Shown here piece after piece: positions 17,406 through 26,310 of a DNA stretch of 64,000 nt. How positions within the stretch are numbered: the stretch's first letter is position 1; every line of letters starts with the position of its first letter. The stretch covers positions 6,324,001 through 6,388,000 of the forward strand of contig NZ_CP117522.1 of assembly GCF_031679605.1 (NCBI RefSeq), read 5' to 3'. The notes beneath the pieces were generated by a model. It ran no database searches. It was given only the letters and a program-made list of their open reading frames with translations, and was not told the origin of the DNA. Source of the DNA: Streptomyces luomodiensis (GTDB lineage Bacteria > Actinomycetota > Actinomycetes > Streptomycetales > Streptomycetaceae). Made by a program: the position numbers and the translations under genes.

Positions 17406-18419
17406 TCAGGGCACATCCTCCCGGGGTGCGCGCCAGTGATGGTAGACGTGATGGACGGTGAACCCCATGCCCTCGTAGAGGGCGTTCGCACCGCCATTGT
17501 CCGTCTCCACCTGGAGATACGCGGCCGAGGCGCCCTCGTCGAGCGCCTTGCGGGCCAGCGCGGTCATCACCGCCTTGGCCAGGCCCTGGCGCCGCCGCTC
17601 GGGGGCGGTCTCCACGGCGGCGAACCCGGCCCAGCGGCCGTCCACCACACAGCGCCCGATCGCGGCCGGGGCTCCGCCGCCTTCGCCCGCTATGGTCGCG
17701 AACCACACCGACGGGCCGCCCGACAGCACCGCCCGCGCCTCCGGGGAGGGCTCGGCGGACCGCTGGTAGCGGGCCATCCAGGTGTCGTCGAGACGGCGGG
17801 AGAGGGTGACGGCGGAGGTGTCGGCGTCCAGGTCGGCGATGGGGGCGAGCGCCGCGATCCGTATCTGTGCGGAGACCTCCCGCGTCCAGCCACGGCTCTC
17901 CAGCTCGGCGGCGAGCAGCTCCTGGGTGCCCTCGGCGCCCGTGCTGACCTGGATGTACGCGGGCAGCTCGCGTGCCGCGTACCATTCGATCACCCGGCGC
18001 AGCGCCGCGTCCAGATCCATCCCGGGGTCGCCGAGGGGCAGCACCGAATTGGCGCGCCGGGTGAATCCGCCGGAGGCGCGCAGCGTCCACTCGCCCAGCT
18101 GCTCGCCGACCACCGGCGGCCAGCCGCGGGCGACGACCCGGTCCAGTTCGGGCGCGTTCGCCGCGGGACCGCGCCGGCGGGCCGGAGCGGCGGGCACCAC
18201 TTTGCCCGCCACCAGGGACGACTCGGCGAGGCGCACCGCCTCACCGGTACGCCGGGTGATCGCCAGCGTACCCTCGGTCCACGATGTGAGCACCCCTACC
18301 ACGTCGGTGAAGGTGGCGGCGGGCTCGCGCTCCCCGGTCAGAACTCTGACCGAGACGCGTTTTCCCACGTCATCCGGGGTGATCCGAACTTCAAGACGTC
18401 CGCCAGTGGTGAAATCCAC
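17406..18419 (-). CDS. GNAT family N-acetyltransferase with N-terminal SH3-like segment
   Basis: 337 residues from the GTG at 18419, which has GAGGGG about 12 nt upstream; a TTG at 18455 would add 12 residues. Residues 1-80 form a beta-rich segment (RLEVRITPDDVGKRVSVRVL). The C-terminal GNAT domain shows FAAVETAPERRRQGLAKAVM (acetyl-CoA loop, RRRQGL) and AYLQVETDNGGANALYEGMGF (final beta strand and helix). Substrate unknown. It appears to be the first gene of a two-gene operon with the SirB1-like gene and is divergent from the ferredoxin gene. Confidence 0.87.
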   Translation of the reverse strand: MDFTTGGRLEVRITPDDVGKRVSVRVLTGEREPAATFTDVVGVLTSWTEGTLAITRRTGEAVRLAESSLVAGKVVPAAPARRRGPAANAPELDRVVARGWPPVVGEQLGEWTLRASGGFTRRANSVLPLGDPGMDLDAALRRVIEWYAARELPAYIQVSTGAEGTQELLAAELESRGWTREVSAQIRIAALAPIADLDADTSAVTLSRRLDDTWMARYQRSAEPSPEARAVLSGGPSVWFATIAGEGGGAPAAIGRCVVDGRWAGFAAVETAPERRRQGLAKAVMTALARKALDEGASAAYLQVETDNGGANALYEGMGFTVHHVYHHWRAPREDVP

Positions 18420-18533
18420 AGCTCTGTCAGCCCCTCGTGTGCGTCTGGTACCCAAGAACGGCGATACTAGGTGCGGGCATCGACGACGCCGCGCTCCCGC
18501 GCGATAGCAGCCCTAACGAGGAGGAACGTCAGC

Positions 18534-18860
18534 GTGACCTACGTCATCGCGCAGCCTTGTGTCGACCTGAAAGACAAGGCGTGCATCGAGGAGTGCCCCG
18601 TCGACTGTATCTACGAGGGCCAGCGGTCCTTGTACATCCACCCGGACGAATGCGTCGACTGCGGGGCCTGTGAGCCGGTCTGCCCGGTCGAGGCGATCTT
18701 CTACGAGGACGACACTCCCGAGGAGTGGAAGGACTACTACAAGGCGAACGTCGAGTTCTTCGACGAGCTCGGTTCGCCCGGTGGTGCGAGCAAGCTGGGC
18801 CTGATCGAGCGGGACCACCCCTTCATCGCCGCGCTTCCGCCGCAGGAGCACGACGAGTGA
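18534..18860 (+). CDS. fdxA: 7Fe ferredoxin
   Basis: 108 residues from the GTG at 18534, with GAGGAGG about 9 nt upstream. Cysteines at 9, 17, 21, 25 and at 40, 43, 46, 50 give the typical 3Fe-4S plus 4Fe-4S pattern of actinobacterial FdxA/FdxC: the first cluster uses C9, C17 and C50, the second C21, C40, C43 and C46. Acidic overall, cytoplasmic, electron carrier. The aminotransferase gene follows about 190 nt downstream, the same neighbour pair as fdxC and its aminotransferase in mycobacteria. Confidence 0.95.
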   Translation: MTYVIAQPCVDLKDKACIEECPVDCIYEGQRSLYIHPDECVDCGACEPVCPVEAIFYEDDTPEEWKDYYKANVEFFDELGSPGGASKLGLIERDHPFIAALPPQEHDE

Positions 18861-19047
18861 CCCTGCCCCGGCATTAGTGCCCGGTAGCAGCCGGCGGTCC
18901 CGTATGGCCTGTGGCCTGCGGGACCGGGCTGTTTCCCGGGCGAACCCCGGCGTCCAGCGGCTTCCCGGTGTCCATCGGGTTTCCCGGTGGACACCGGGCC
19001 CCCCGGGCTCCTCGGTCCGGGCAGTTCAGAAGAAAGCGAGCCACCCC

Positions 19048-20169
19048 GTGCCACCCGTCTCCGCCCGTCTCCCGGTCTTCCCCTGGGACCGGCTCGAACC
19101 GTACAAGGCGACCGCCGCGGCCCACCCCGACGGCATCGTCGACCTCTCGGTGGGCACCCCCGTCGACCCGGTTCCCGAGCTGGTCCGCGCGGCGCTCGCC
19201 GACGCGGCGGACAGCCCCGGCTATCCGACCGTCTGGGGCACGGCCGCGCTGCGGGACGCCCTCACCGGCTGGGTGGAGCGGCGGCTGGGCGCGGCCCGGG
19301 TGACCCACACCCAGGTGCTGCCGGTGGTCGGGTCCAAGGAGCTGGTGGCCTCGCTGCCGTCGCAGCTGGGCCTGGGCCCCGGCGACCGGGTCGCCTTCCC
19401 GCGGCTCGCCTATCCGACGTACGAGGTGGGCGCGCGGCTGGCGGGCGCCGAGCCGGTGCCGTACGACACGCAGACATTTGCGGCTGGCGCCGCGGGCACG
19501 GAGCTGGACCCGGCCGGGCTGAAGCTGCTGTGGCTCAACTCCCCGTCCAACCCCACCGGCCGGGTGCTCTCCAAGGACGAGCTGCGCACCGCGGTCGCCT
19601 GGGCCCGTGCGCACGGGGTGCTGGTGGTCAGCGACGAGTGCTATCTGGAGCTGGGCTGGGAGGCGGACCCGCTCTCCGTGCTCCACCCGGAGATCTCCGG
19701 CGGGTCCTTCGAGGGCCTGGTGGCGGTCCACTCGCTGTCCAAGCGGTCCAATCTGGCGGGCTACCGGGCGGCCTTCCTCGCCGGTGACGAGGCGGTGCTG
19801 GGCGAGCTGCTGAAGATCCGCAAGCACGGCGGGATGATGGTGCCCGCGCCGGTGCAGGCGGCCACGATCGCGGCGCTCGGCGACGATAAGCACGTGGCGG
19901 AGCAGCGCGACCGCTACGAACGGCGCCGGGCCGCGCTGCGCTCGGCGCTGGAGGGCCACGGCTTCCGCATCGAGCACAGCGAGGCGTCGCTGTATCTGTG
20001 GGCGACGCGGGACGAGCCGTGCTGGGACACCGTGGGCGCCCTCGCCGAGCTGGGCATCCTGGTGGCGCCGGGCGAGTTCTACGGTGCGGCGGGGGAGCGG
20101 CATGTGCGGGTCGCGTTCACGGCGACCGACGAGCGGGTCGCGGCCGCGGTCCGCCGCCTGGCGGGCTGA
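19048..20169 (+). CDS. dapC: Succinyldiaminopimelate aminotransferase (DapC type)
   Basis: 373 residues, fold type I PLP aminotransferase. The PLP lysine is in HSLSKRSNLAGYR, the substrate asparagine in NSPSNPTG, and the arginine motif VRVAFT is near the end. GTG start at 19048 fits the family N-terminus LPVFPWDRLEPYK. It converts N-succinyl-2-amino-6-ketopimelate to N-succinyl-LL-diaminopimelate with glutamate, feeding lysine and LL-DAP peptidoglycan synthesis. dapE is 1.2 kb downstream. dapD, found between the two in mycobacteria, is absent here. Confidence 0.92.
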   Translation: MPPVSARLPVFPWDRLEPYKATAAAHPDGIVDLSVGTPVDPVPELVRAALADAADSPGYPTVWGTAALRDALTGWVERRLGAARVTHTQVLPVVGSKELVASLPSQLGLGPGDRVAFPRLAYPTYEVGARLAGAEPVPYDTQTFAAGAAGTELDPAGLKLLWLNSPSNPTGRVLSKDELRTAVAWARAHGVLVVSDECYLELGWEADPLSVLHPEISGGSFEGLVAVHSLSKRSNLAGYRAAFLAGDEAVLGELLKIRKHGGMMVPAPVQAATIAALGDDKHVAEQRDRYERRRAALRSALEGHGFRIEHSEASLYLWATRDEPCWDTVGALAELGILVAPGEFYGAAGERHVRVAFTATDERVAAAVRRLAG

Positions 20170-20222
20170 GGGCGCGCCGCCTGGCGGGCTGAACAGCGGA
20201 ACCGGCCGGCTGAACAGCGGAA

Positions 20223-20254
20223 GGGGCCCGGGGGGTTACGACTCCCCGGGCCCC
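20223..20254. terminator. Bidirectional hairpin between dapC and a secreted-protein gene
   Basis: An 11-bp perfect stem (20223-20233 with 20244-20254) surrounds a 10-nt loop. It lies between the stops of two convergent genes. Confidence 0.8.
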
Positions 20255-20273
20255 CGCTCGTCGTCCCGCCCGA

Positions 20274-20864
20274 TCAGCCGAGCAGCGGCAGGCCCTTGAT
20301 CGGCAGACCCTTGACCGGGAGGTCCGGGCCCTGCTGGGCACTGGGCGCGGGAGCCTCCGCGGCGGCCGGGGCAGCGGCGGCCGGGGCAGCGGCGCGGGCG
20401 GACCGGACCGCCGTGCCCTTGCCCTTGGCGTGGGCGCCGCTCTTGCCCTTACCGTGCCTGGGAGCCTTGCCCTCGCCCTTACCGGCGACCTTGGCGTGGG
20501 CGGGCTTGGCGTGGGCGGCCTTGTGACCCTTCGCTGCCTTCGCGTCCTTGGCGGGCTTCGCGGGCTTGGCGGGCTTGGCCGCCGGGGCCGGGTGCGCCGG
20601 GGCGGCCCTGCCCGGCAGGATCTCCTTGATGGTTCCGCCGGCCTTGCCGCTGACGTCACCCGCCGTGCTTCCGACCTGCTGCGAGGCGGCATCGGCGACC
20701 TCACCGACGGTGGCGGCGTCCAACGAGGACAGCCCCAGCTTGGGGGTCTGCGGCTGGGCCGGCTCCGCCGCACTCGCGGCGCCGGCGGCACCGACGACAG
20801 GAGCCGCGCTCGCCGCGACCAGCAGTGCGGTCCGGGCGATCCGACGGGTGAGAGGGAGGGACAT
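20274..20864 (-). CDS. Secreted Ala/Lys/Pro-rich protein, conserved in Streptomyces, unknown function
   Basis: 196 residues from the ATG at 20864, with AAAGGAG six bases upstream. Sec signal peptide RRIARTALLVAASAAPVVGA with cleavage near SAA-EPA (about residue 32). The mature protein has a short conserved part (LGLSSLDAATVGEVADAASQ), then a highly basic low-complexity stretch of AKPAKPAK and HAKGKG types. It ends in a GLPIKGLPLLG motif. Similar proteins are sometimes annotated misleadingly as ATP-binding; no nucleotide motif is present. Might bind wall polymers or nucleic acid by charge. Confidence 0.78.
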   Translation of the reverse strand: MSLPLTRRIARTALLVAASAAPVVGAAGAASAAEPAQPQTPKLGLSSLDAATVGEVADAASQQVGSTAGDVSGKAGGTIKEILPGRAAPAHPAPAAKPAKPAKPAKDAKAAKGHKAAHAKPAHAKVAGKGEGKAPRHGKGKSGAHAKGKGTAVRSARAAAPAAAAPAAAEAPAPSAQQGPDLPVKGLPIKGLPLLG

Positions 20865-21328
20865 GGTGCTCCTTTGACGGAGGGACAATCGGCGTGGGAT
20901 GTCCGGTGATTCGGACGCTGTGAATATCGCGTGAGCCACCCGAAGGTTGCGGTATGCCAAGGTAAAGAGTTGGCAACGCATCGCATTATCCTTTTCTGTG
21001 CGTCATACGCCCGGACCATTCCTTCGTATGCGCCACCGAATGCCCGGACAACCGCTCTGAACTGCGGTGATCACGTGCGCTATCGCACCGGAACGATCCG
21101 TGCCGCCGCTCCGGAAATCCCCTCGGCCGAACCCCGGCCGGCCGTGGAATTCCGCGCATTCCGTTCACGCCCGCGGTAAGAGAGACGTTCGATGTGCAAC
21201 TCGTCCGAGTGGGCCACCGCCCAGTGCGGATCTCCCGGCCGCGCAGCCTCGTGCGCCCCCGGGCCGCCGGGTGGGACCCCGGGCCCGGGGCCACAGGGCG
21301 GCGGTGGCGACCGGCTAGGGTCGCGGGT
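20865..21328. other. Divergent intergenic region with promoters for the secreted protein and dapE
   Basis: 464 bp, AT-richer than the flanks between about 20920 and 21070. The plus-strand -10 box TAGGGT at 21316-21321 lies 7 nt before the dapE ATG. The minus-strand gene has a long upstream region, including TTGCCAACTCTTTACC (reverse strand, about 20958-20973) that may hold a promoter. No RNA gene or hairpin array recognised. Confidence 0.45.
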
Positions 21329-22399
21329 ATGGCACATCCAGCACTCGACCTGTCCCTGGACGCGGCCCGGCTCACCGCCCGGCTCGTCGACTTCCCCTCG
21401 GTCAGCGGTGAGGAGAAGGCGCTCGCCGACGCCGTCGAGCAGGCCCTGCGGGCCCTGCCACACCTGACCGTCGACCGGGACGCGGACGCCGTCGTCGCCC
21501 GGACGAACCTCGGGCGGGACGAGCGGGTCGTGCTGGCCGGTCATCTGGACACCGTGCCGATCGCCGACAACGTGCCCTCCCGGCTCGACGAGAACGGCGT
21601 GCTGTGGGGCTGCGGCACCTCCGACATGAAGTCCGGCGTCGCCGTACAGCTGCGCATGGCCGCCACCGTGCCCGCCCCCAACCGCGACCTGACCTTCGTC
21701 TTCTACGACCACGAGGAGGTCGCCGCCGAGCTCAACGGGCTGGGCCGGCTGGCCAGGAACCACCCCGAGTGGCTGGCCGGCGACTTCGCCGTGCTGCTGG
21801 AGCCCACCGAAGGCAAGGTCGAGGGCGGCTGCCAGGGCACGCTGCGGGTGGAGGTGACCACGCGGGGGCGGCGGGCCCACTCCGCGCGCAGCTGGCTCGG
21901 GGAGAACGCCATCCACAAGGCCGCGCCGATCCTGGACCGGCTGGCCGGATACGTCCCCCGGCGAGTGGAGATCGACGGGCTCACCTACCGCGAGGGCCTC
22001 AACGCGGTACGGATCGACGGCGGTCACGCGACCAACGTCATCCCGGACTTCTGCACCGTGACCGTGAACTACCGGTTCGCCCCCGACCGTTCGGAGGAGG
22101 AGGCGGTCGCGCATGTGCGGGAGGTCTTCACCGGCTTCGAGGTCGAGTTCACCGACAGCGCGCCCGGCGCGCTGCCCGGTCTCGCCCATCCGTCGGCCGC
22201 CGCCTTCGTGGACACGCTCGGGGTGGAGGTGGCCCCCAAGGACGGCTGGACCGATGTCGCCCGCTTCTCGGCGCTCGGCGTGCCCGCCGTCAACTACGGG
22301 CCCGGTGACCCGAAGCTCGCGCACACCCGCGAGGAGCATGTGCCGGTCGCCGCGGTCCTGGCGGCCGAGGAGCGGCTGCGGGCCTGGCTGACCCGCTAG
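21329..22399 (+). CDS. dapE: Succinyl-diaminopimelate desuccinylase
   Basis: 356 residues, M20 family. Dinuclear zinc ligands: AGHLDTVP (His, Asp), [12 protein letters not shown] (bridging Asp), YDHEEV (catalytic Glu and ligand Glu), and HTREEHV near the end (His). A dimerisation domain lies at about residues 175-280. It hydrolyses N-succinyl-LL-diaminopimelate to succinate and LL-DAP. ATG at 21329 is supported by a TAGGGT box 7 nt upstream and no ribosome site (leaderless). It pairs functionally with dapC. Confidence 0.95.
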   Translation: MAHPALDLSLDAARLTARLVDFPSVSGEEKALADAVEQALRALPHLTVDRDADAVVARTNLGRDERVVLAGHLDTVPIADNVPSRLDENGVLWGCGTSDMKSGVAVQLRMAATVPAPNRDLTFVFYDHEEVAAELNGLGRLARNHPEWLAGDFAVLLEPTEGKVEGGCQGTLRVEVTTRGRRAHSARSWLGENAIHKAAPILDRLAGYVPRRVEIDGLTYREGLNAVRIDGGHATNVIPDFCTVTVNYRFAPDRSEEEAVAHVREVFTGFEVEFTDSAPGALPGLAHPSAAAFVDTLGVEVAPKDGWTDVARFSALGVPAVNYGPGDPKLAHTREEHVPVAAVLAAEERLRAWLTR

Positions 22400-22533
22400 C
22401 GGTACGGCCGGCGGCCCGACACGGCCGGTGGTCCGGGCACGGCCGGTGGCGCGGGCGGGGCGGGGCACCGTGTGATCAGCGGTTCGGTGGGTGAGCGTGG
22501 CCCGGATTTCGACTCCGGGCCGCCCGCCGGGGC

Positions 22534-22570
22534 CTACTCTGAACCACAGATCTTTGACCAGATCTTGGTC
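22534..22570 (+). promoter_or_regulatory. Putative -10 (TACTCT) and imperfect palindrome in the 5' leader of the LOG gene
   Basis: TACTCT at 22534-22539 fits TANNNT. Downstream, GACCAGATCTTGGTC (22556-22570) has 5-bp inverted arms. It also shares AGATCTT with the preceding bases as a direct repeat. It lies 20 nt before the ATG at 22590 and overlaps the would-be leader, so an operator role is possible. Confidence 0.35.
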
Positions 22571-22589
22571 TTGGCGAAGGGAGCACACA

Positions 22590-23342
22590 ATGGGCAACGC
22601 CGAAGAAGAGCGAGCGCTGCACGAGCAGCGTCTGGGCCCGGTCGTGCGCCGCCGCCACCAGATGCGACCCGGTACGACCGATCAGCGGCTGCTGGACACC
22701 CAGGGGGCCACCCACTGGGTGCACGAGGACCCGTTCCGGGTGCTGCGCATCCAGTCGGAGTTCGTCGAGGGATTCGGCACCCTGGCGGAGCTCGGCCCGG
22801 CGATCAGCGTGTTCGGTTCCGCCCGTACGCCCGAGGGTTCCCCGGAGTACGAGGCGGGGGTGCGGATCGGCCGGGCCCTCGCCGAGGCGGGCTTCGGAGT
22901 GATCACCGGCGGCGGCCCCGGCGCGATGGAGGCCGCCAACCGCGGCGCGAGCGAGGCGGGCGGCGTCTCGGTCGGCCTGGGCATCGAGCTGCCGTACGAG
23001 CAGGGCCTGAACCCTTATGTCGACATCGGGGTCAACTTCCGCTACTTCTTCGTGCGGAAAACGATGTTCGTGAAGTATGCCCAGGGGTTCGTGGTGCTCC
23101 CCGGGGGGCTCGGCACGCTCGACGAGTGCTTCGAGGCGCTCACCCTCGTCCAGACCAAGAAGGTCACCCGCTTCCCGATCGTCCTCTTCGGCAGCTCCTA
23201 CTGGCAGGGGCTGGTGGACTGGGTCACGAACACCCTCATCGCGCAGGGCAAGGCGTCTGCGCAGGACCTGGAGCTGTTCCACCTCACCGACGACATCGAC
23301 GAGGTGATCGATCTGGTGACCAAGGAGTCCGGTGGCGTCTGA
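22590..23342 (+). CDS. LOG family protein (TIGR00730; cytokinin riboside 5'-monophosphate phosphoribohydrolase type)
   Basis: 250 residues from the ATG at 22590 with GAAGGGAG upstream. Rossmann-like fold with VFGSARTPEG, TGGGPGAMEAANRG and the family hallmark PGGLGTLDE. The longer N-terminal extension (about 60 residues) is typical of the actinobacterial subgroup. These enzymes hydrolyse nucleoside 5'-monophosphates to base and ribose phosphate. The dapE-LOG-folP2 neighbourhood is as in mycobacteria. Confidence 0.92.
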   Translation: MGNAEEERALHEQRLGPVVRRRHQMRPGTTDQRLLDTQGATHWVHEDPFRVLRIQSEFVEGFGTLAELGPAISVFGSARTPEGSPEYEAGVRIGRALAEAGFGVITGGGPGAMEAANRGASEAGGVSVGLGIELPYEQGLNPYVDIGVNFRYFFVRKTMFVKYAQGFVVLPGGLGTLDECFEALTLVQTKKVTRFPIVLFGSSYWQGLVDWVTNTLIAQGKASAQDLELFHLTDDIDEVIDLVTKESGGV

Positions 23343-23414
23343 CCGCGCTCTCCTTACGGCTCTCTCCGGCTCCTTACGGTTCCGTACGGCCGGACCGGCC
23401 CCCAAGGGCCCGCT

Positions 23415-24275
23415 TCAGGCCAGTCCTCGGCGGGCGACCGCCGGGGGCCGGTGGCCCGCGATGGCCGACACCATGTCCAGCACCTGACGAGTCTCGGCCA
23501 CCTCGTGCACCCGGTAGACCTGGGCCCCCAGCCAGGCCGATACGGCGGTCGTCGCGAGCGTGCCGATCAGCCGCTCCTTGACCGGGCGGTCCAGGCTCTC
23601 GCCGACGAAGTCCTTGTTGGACAGCGAGACCAGGACGGGCCAGCCGGTCTCCGTGAGCTCGCCCAGCCGGCGGGTGGCCTCCAGCGAGTGACGGGTGTTC
23701 TTACCGAAGTCATGACCCGGGTCGATCATGATCCCGTCGCGCCGCACGCCCAGTGCGACGGCGCGCTCCGCGAGCTCCAGGGTGACCCGCAGGATGTCCT
23801 CCACCACGTCGTCGTAGCCGATCCGGTGCGGCCGGGTGCGCGGCTGGGCCCCGCCCGCGTGGGTGCACACCAGCCCGGCGCCGTAGCGGGCGGCGACCTC
23901 GGCCAGTTCGGGGTCGACCCCGCCCCAGGCGTCGTTGAGCAGATCCGCGCCCGCCGCGCAGACCGCCTCGCCGACCTCATGGCGCCATGTGTCCACGCTG
24001 ATCACCACGTCCGGGTGGCGCCTGCGCACCTCGGCCACGAAGCCCACCGTGCGCCGCACCTCCTCCTCGGCGCTCACCTCGTCACCCGGCCCGGCCTTGA
24101 CCCCGCCGATGTCGATGATCGCGGCGCCGTCCGCGACCGCCTGCTCCACCCGGTCCAGGGCGGGCTCGTCGCGGAACGTCGCCCCCTGGTCGTAGAAGGA
24201 ATCCGGCGTCCGGTTCACGATCGCCATGATCACCCGCTCGTTCTCGCCGAACTCACGTCGTCCCAGCCGCAGCAT
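23415..24275 (-). CDS. folP2: Dihydropteroate synthase homologue, FolP2 type
   Basis: 286 residues from the ATG at 24275, with GAAGGAAG upstream. TIM-barrel DHPS features are present: IMAIVNRTPDSFYDQG, DIGGVKAGPG, SVDTWR, NDAWGG, DPGHDFGKNT, SLSNKDFVGE. The residues DQGATF after the first loop and the ending HRPPAVARRGLA resemble mycobacterial FolP2, reported not to replace canonical DHPS in complementation. It is not near folE, folB or folK, which are absent from the window. So a role in sulfonamide-target folate synthesis is uncertain. Divergent from the DivIVA-like gene. Confidence 0.85.
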   Translation of the reverse strand: MLRLGRREFGENERVIMAIVNRTPDSFYDQGATFRDEPALDRVEQAVADGAAIIDIGGVKAGPGDEVSAEEEVRRTVGFVAEVRRRHPDVVISVDTWRHEVGEAVCAAGADLLNDAWGGVDPELAEVAARYGAGLVCTHAGGAQPRTRPHRIGYDDVVEDILRVTLELAERAVALGVRRDGIMIDPGHDFGKNTRHSLEATRRLGELTETGWPVLVSLSNKDFVGESLDRPVKERLIGTLATTAVSAWLGAQVYRVHEVAETRQVLDMVSAIAGHRPPAVARRGLA

Positions 24276-24316
24276 CCGTACTTCCTTCACGTCTTCTTCC
24301 AGGTTGCGGGCAGCGA

Positions 24317-24363
24317 CGATAACTGTCGGAGGGGCATGGCACGATCGAGGCAGACAGTTATCG
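24317..24363. promoter_or_regulatory. 11-bp perfect inverted repeat in the folP2 / DivIVA-like divergent promoter region
   Basis: CGATAACTGTC (24317-24327) and GACAGTTATCG (24353-24363) are exact inverted copies separated by 25 bp. Each half-site reads GACAGTTATCG toward its own gene, so they may be symmetric promoter elements or a two-site operator controlling both directions. Confidence 0.6.
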
Positions 24364-24412
24364 AGGCCGACCGACACAGACTCAACCATGCATCTCCGGG
24401 GAGACGATCATC

Positions 24413-24865
24413 GTGTTCTTGTTCTTGCTGATCGCGCTGGTCGTGGTGGTCGGCGGGGTCACGCTCGCCGTCGTCGGTGGCGGTGACGGCCCGCTGGCCG
24501 AGGCACCCCCGGACCGGCTGGACGATCCGCTGCCCGCCGACCGGCCGCTGGCGCGCGGCGATGTGGAGGCGCTGCGGCTGCCCATGACGCTGCGGGGCTA
24601 CCGGATGGCGGACGTCGACGATGTGCTGGGCCGCCTCGGCGCCGAGCTCGCCGAGCGTGACGCCCGGATCGCCGAGCTGGAGGCGGTGCTCGCGGGCGCG
24701 CCCCCCAAGCCGTCGTCGCCTCCCACCCCGTCGTTGCCTCCCATCCCGGCGTCGCCACCCCAGCCGTTGTCGCCGCCCTCCGTGCCCGGCTCCGATCCGC
24801 TGGCGGACCCCGAGGGCGGCGACCACGGCTTCCAGGCGCGCGGTGGCGAAGGGCGTGGCGCATGA
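24413..24865 (+). CDS. Membrane-anchored DivIVA-domain protein
   Basis: 150 residues, GTG start at 24413 with GGGGAGA upstream. One N-terminal membrane helix (residues 1-21). A short DivIVA-like motif follows: LPMTLRGYRMADVDDVLGRLGAELAERDARIAELE, a polar-targeting helix and coiled coil. The C-terminus is Pro/Ser-rich. It resembles mycobacterial Rv1209. The gene overlaps tag by 4 nt (ATGA), so the two are coupled, and may link a membrane site to base-excision repair only by co-expression. Confidence 0.85.
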   Translation: MFLFLLIALVVVVGGVTLAVVGGGDGPLAEAPPDRLDDPLPADRPLARGDVEALRLPMTLRGYRMADVDDVLGRLGAELAERDARIAELEAVLAGAPPKPSSPPTPSLPPIPASPPQPLSPPSVPGSDPLADPEGGDHGFQARGGEGRGA

Positions 24866-25458
24866 GCGGGCAGGGCGTGGTCCCGGGGCCGGACGGGCTG
24901 CCGCGCTGTCCCTGGGGCCTGGAGGCCGAGACCATGGCCGACTACCGCCTCTACCACGACACGGAGTGGGGCCGTCCGGTCCACGGCGATGACGCGCTCT
25001 ATGAGCGGATCTGTCTGGAGGCGTTCCAGTCCGGGCTGTCCTGGCTGACGATCCTGCGCCGCCGGGAGGGGTTCCGGGCCGCCTTCGCCGACTTCTCGAT
25101 CGAGAAGGTGGCGGAGTTCACCGAGGCCGATGAGCGGCGGCTGCTCGCCGACCCCGGCATCATCCGCAACCGGGCCAAGATCACCGCCACCATCGCCAAC
25201 GCCCGCGCGGCGGCCGAGCTGGCGCCCGGTGAGCTGGACGAGCTGATCTGGTCCCATGCCCCGGACCCCGGCGGCCGCCCGGTCCCGCGGACCACCGCCG
25301 ACGTCCTCGCGATCACCCCGGAGTCCACGGCCCTCAGCCGCGAGCTCAAAAAGCGCGGCTTCCGCTTCGTCGGACCCACCACCGCGTATGCGCTGATGCA
25401 GGCGTGCGGCCTGGTCAACGACCATCTCGCGGACTGCCATATCCGCGCCGCGGTCTGA
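24862..25458 (+). CDS. tag: DNA-3-methyladenine glycosylase I
   Basis: 198 residues. Family features: RCPWG near residue 14, YHDTEWGRPVHGDD, FEAFQSGLSW-type motif LEAFQSGLSWLTILRRRE, and GFRFVGPTTAYALMQACGLVNDH with the zinc-binding cysteine and histidine near the C-terminus (HLADCH). It excises 3-methyladenine from alkylated DNA. Start overlaps the preceding stop. Converges with an enoyl-CoA hydratase gene. Confidence 0.94.
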   Translation: MSGQGVVPGPDGLPRCPWGLEAETMADYRLYHDTEWGRPVHGDDALYERICLEAFQSGLSWLTILRRREGFRAAFADFSIEKVAEFTEADERRLLADPGIIRNRAKITATIANARAAAELAPGELDELIWSHAPDPGGRPVPRTTADVLAITPESTALSRELKKRGFRFVGPTTAYALMQACGLVNDHLADCHIRAAV

Positions 25459-25506
25459 TCGCCCCGGCGCCCTGCGCCCTGCGCCCGGCGGGCCGGGGCG
25501 AGCCGG

Positions 25507-26310
25507 TCAGCGGCCGGTGAACCGCGGCTTCTCCTTGTTCACGAAGGCGTTCACCGCGATGGCGTGGTCGTCCGACGCCCCCGCGCGGCGCTGTAGTTCG
25601 TCCTCCTTGCCCAGGGCCTCGGTGAGGGTGTGGCCCGCGGCGAAGGCGAGGGACTCCTTGAGCGCCGCATAGGCCGCGGTGGGGCCCTCGGCCAGCCGCC
25701 GGGCGACCGCCGCCGCCTCGGCGGCCAGTTCGGCGGCCGGCACCACCCGGTGGGCGATGCCCAGGTCGAGCGCCTCCTGGGCGTCGATACCGCGCGGGAA
25801 GAGCAGCAGGTCCGCGGCGCGGCCGTAGCCGATCAGCCGCTGGAGGGTCCAGGAGACCCCGGAGTCGGCGGTCAGCGCGACCCCGGCGAAGGAGGTGTTG
25901 AAGGAGGCGGTGTCGGCGACGATCCGGTAGTCGGCGGCGAAGGCGAAGCCCGCCCCGGCGCCCGCCGCGACACCGTTGACGGCGGCGACCACCGGCTTGG
26001 GCATCCCGGCGATCGCGGTGACGATCGGGTTGTAGTGCAGCGACACCGTGCTCATGGTCGAGCCCTCGCCGCTGCCCTCGCGGTCGGCGGCCAGCAGCCC
26101 GATGTGCTCCTTGAGGTCCTGGCCGACGCAGAAGGCGCGGCCGGAGCCGATGAGCAGCACGGCCCGCACCGCCGGGTCCTCCGCGGCTTCCAGCAGCGCG
26201 TCGCGCAGCGCCACCTTGGTGTCGATGTTCAGGGCGTTCATCGCGTCGGGACGGTTGAGCGTGATCGTCGCGAGTCCCTCGGTGAGGTCGTAGAGCACGG
26301 TGTCGGCCAT
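25507..26310 (-). CDS. Enoyl-CoA hydratase/isomerase family protein
   Basis: 267 residues from the ATG at 26310, with GGAGGA 6 nt upstream. Crotonase fold: first oxyanion-hole segment GSGRAFCVGQDLKEH and second NGVAAGAGAGFAFAADYRI. The catalytic-position glutamates of true hydratases are not both obvious (ALTADSGVSW at the second site), so isomerase or degradative PaaG-like activity is possible. C-terminal FVNKEKPRFTGR is typical. Monocistronic. Confidence 0.87.
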   Translation of the reverse strand: MADTVLYDLTEGLATITLNRPDAMNALNIDTKVALRDALLEAAEDPAVRAVLLIGSGRAFCVGQDLKEHIGLLAADREGSGEGSTMSTVSLHYNPIVTAIAGMPKPVVAAVNGVAAGAGAGFAFAADYRIVADTASFNTSFAGVALTADSGVSWTLQRLIGYGRAADLLLFPRGIDAQEALDLGIAHRVVPAAELAAEAAAVARRLAEGPTAAYAALKESLAFAAGHTLTEALGKEDELQRRAGASDDHAIAVNAFVNKEKPRFTGR

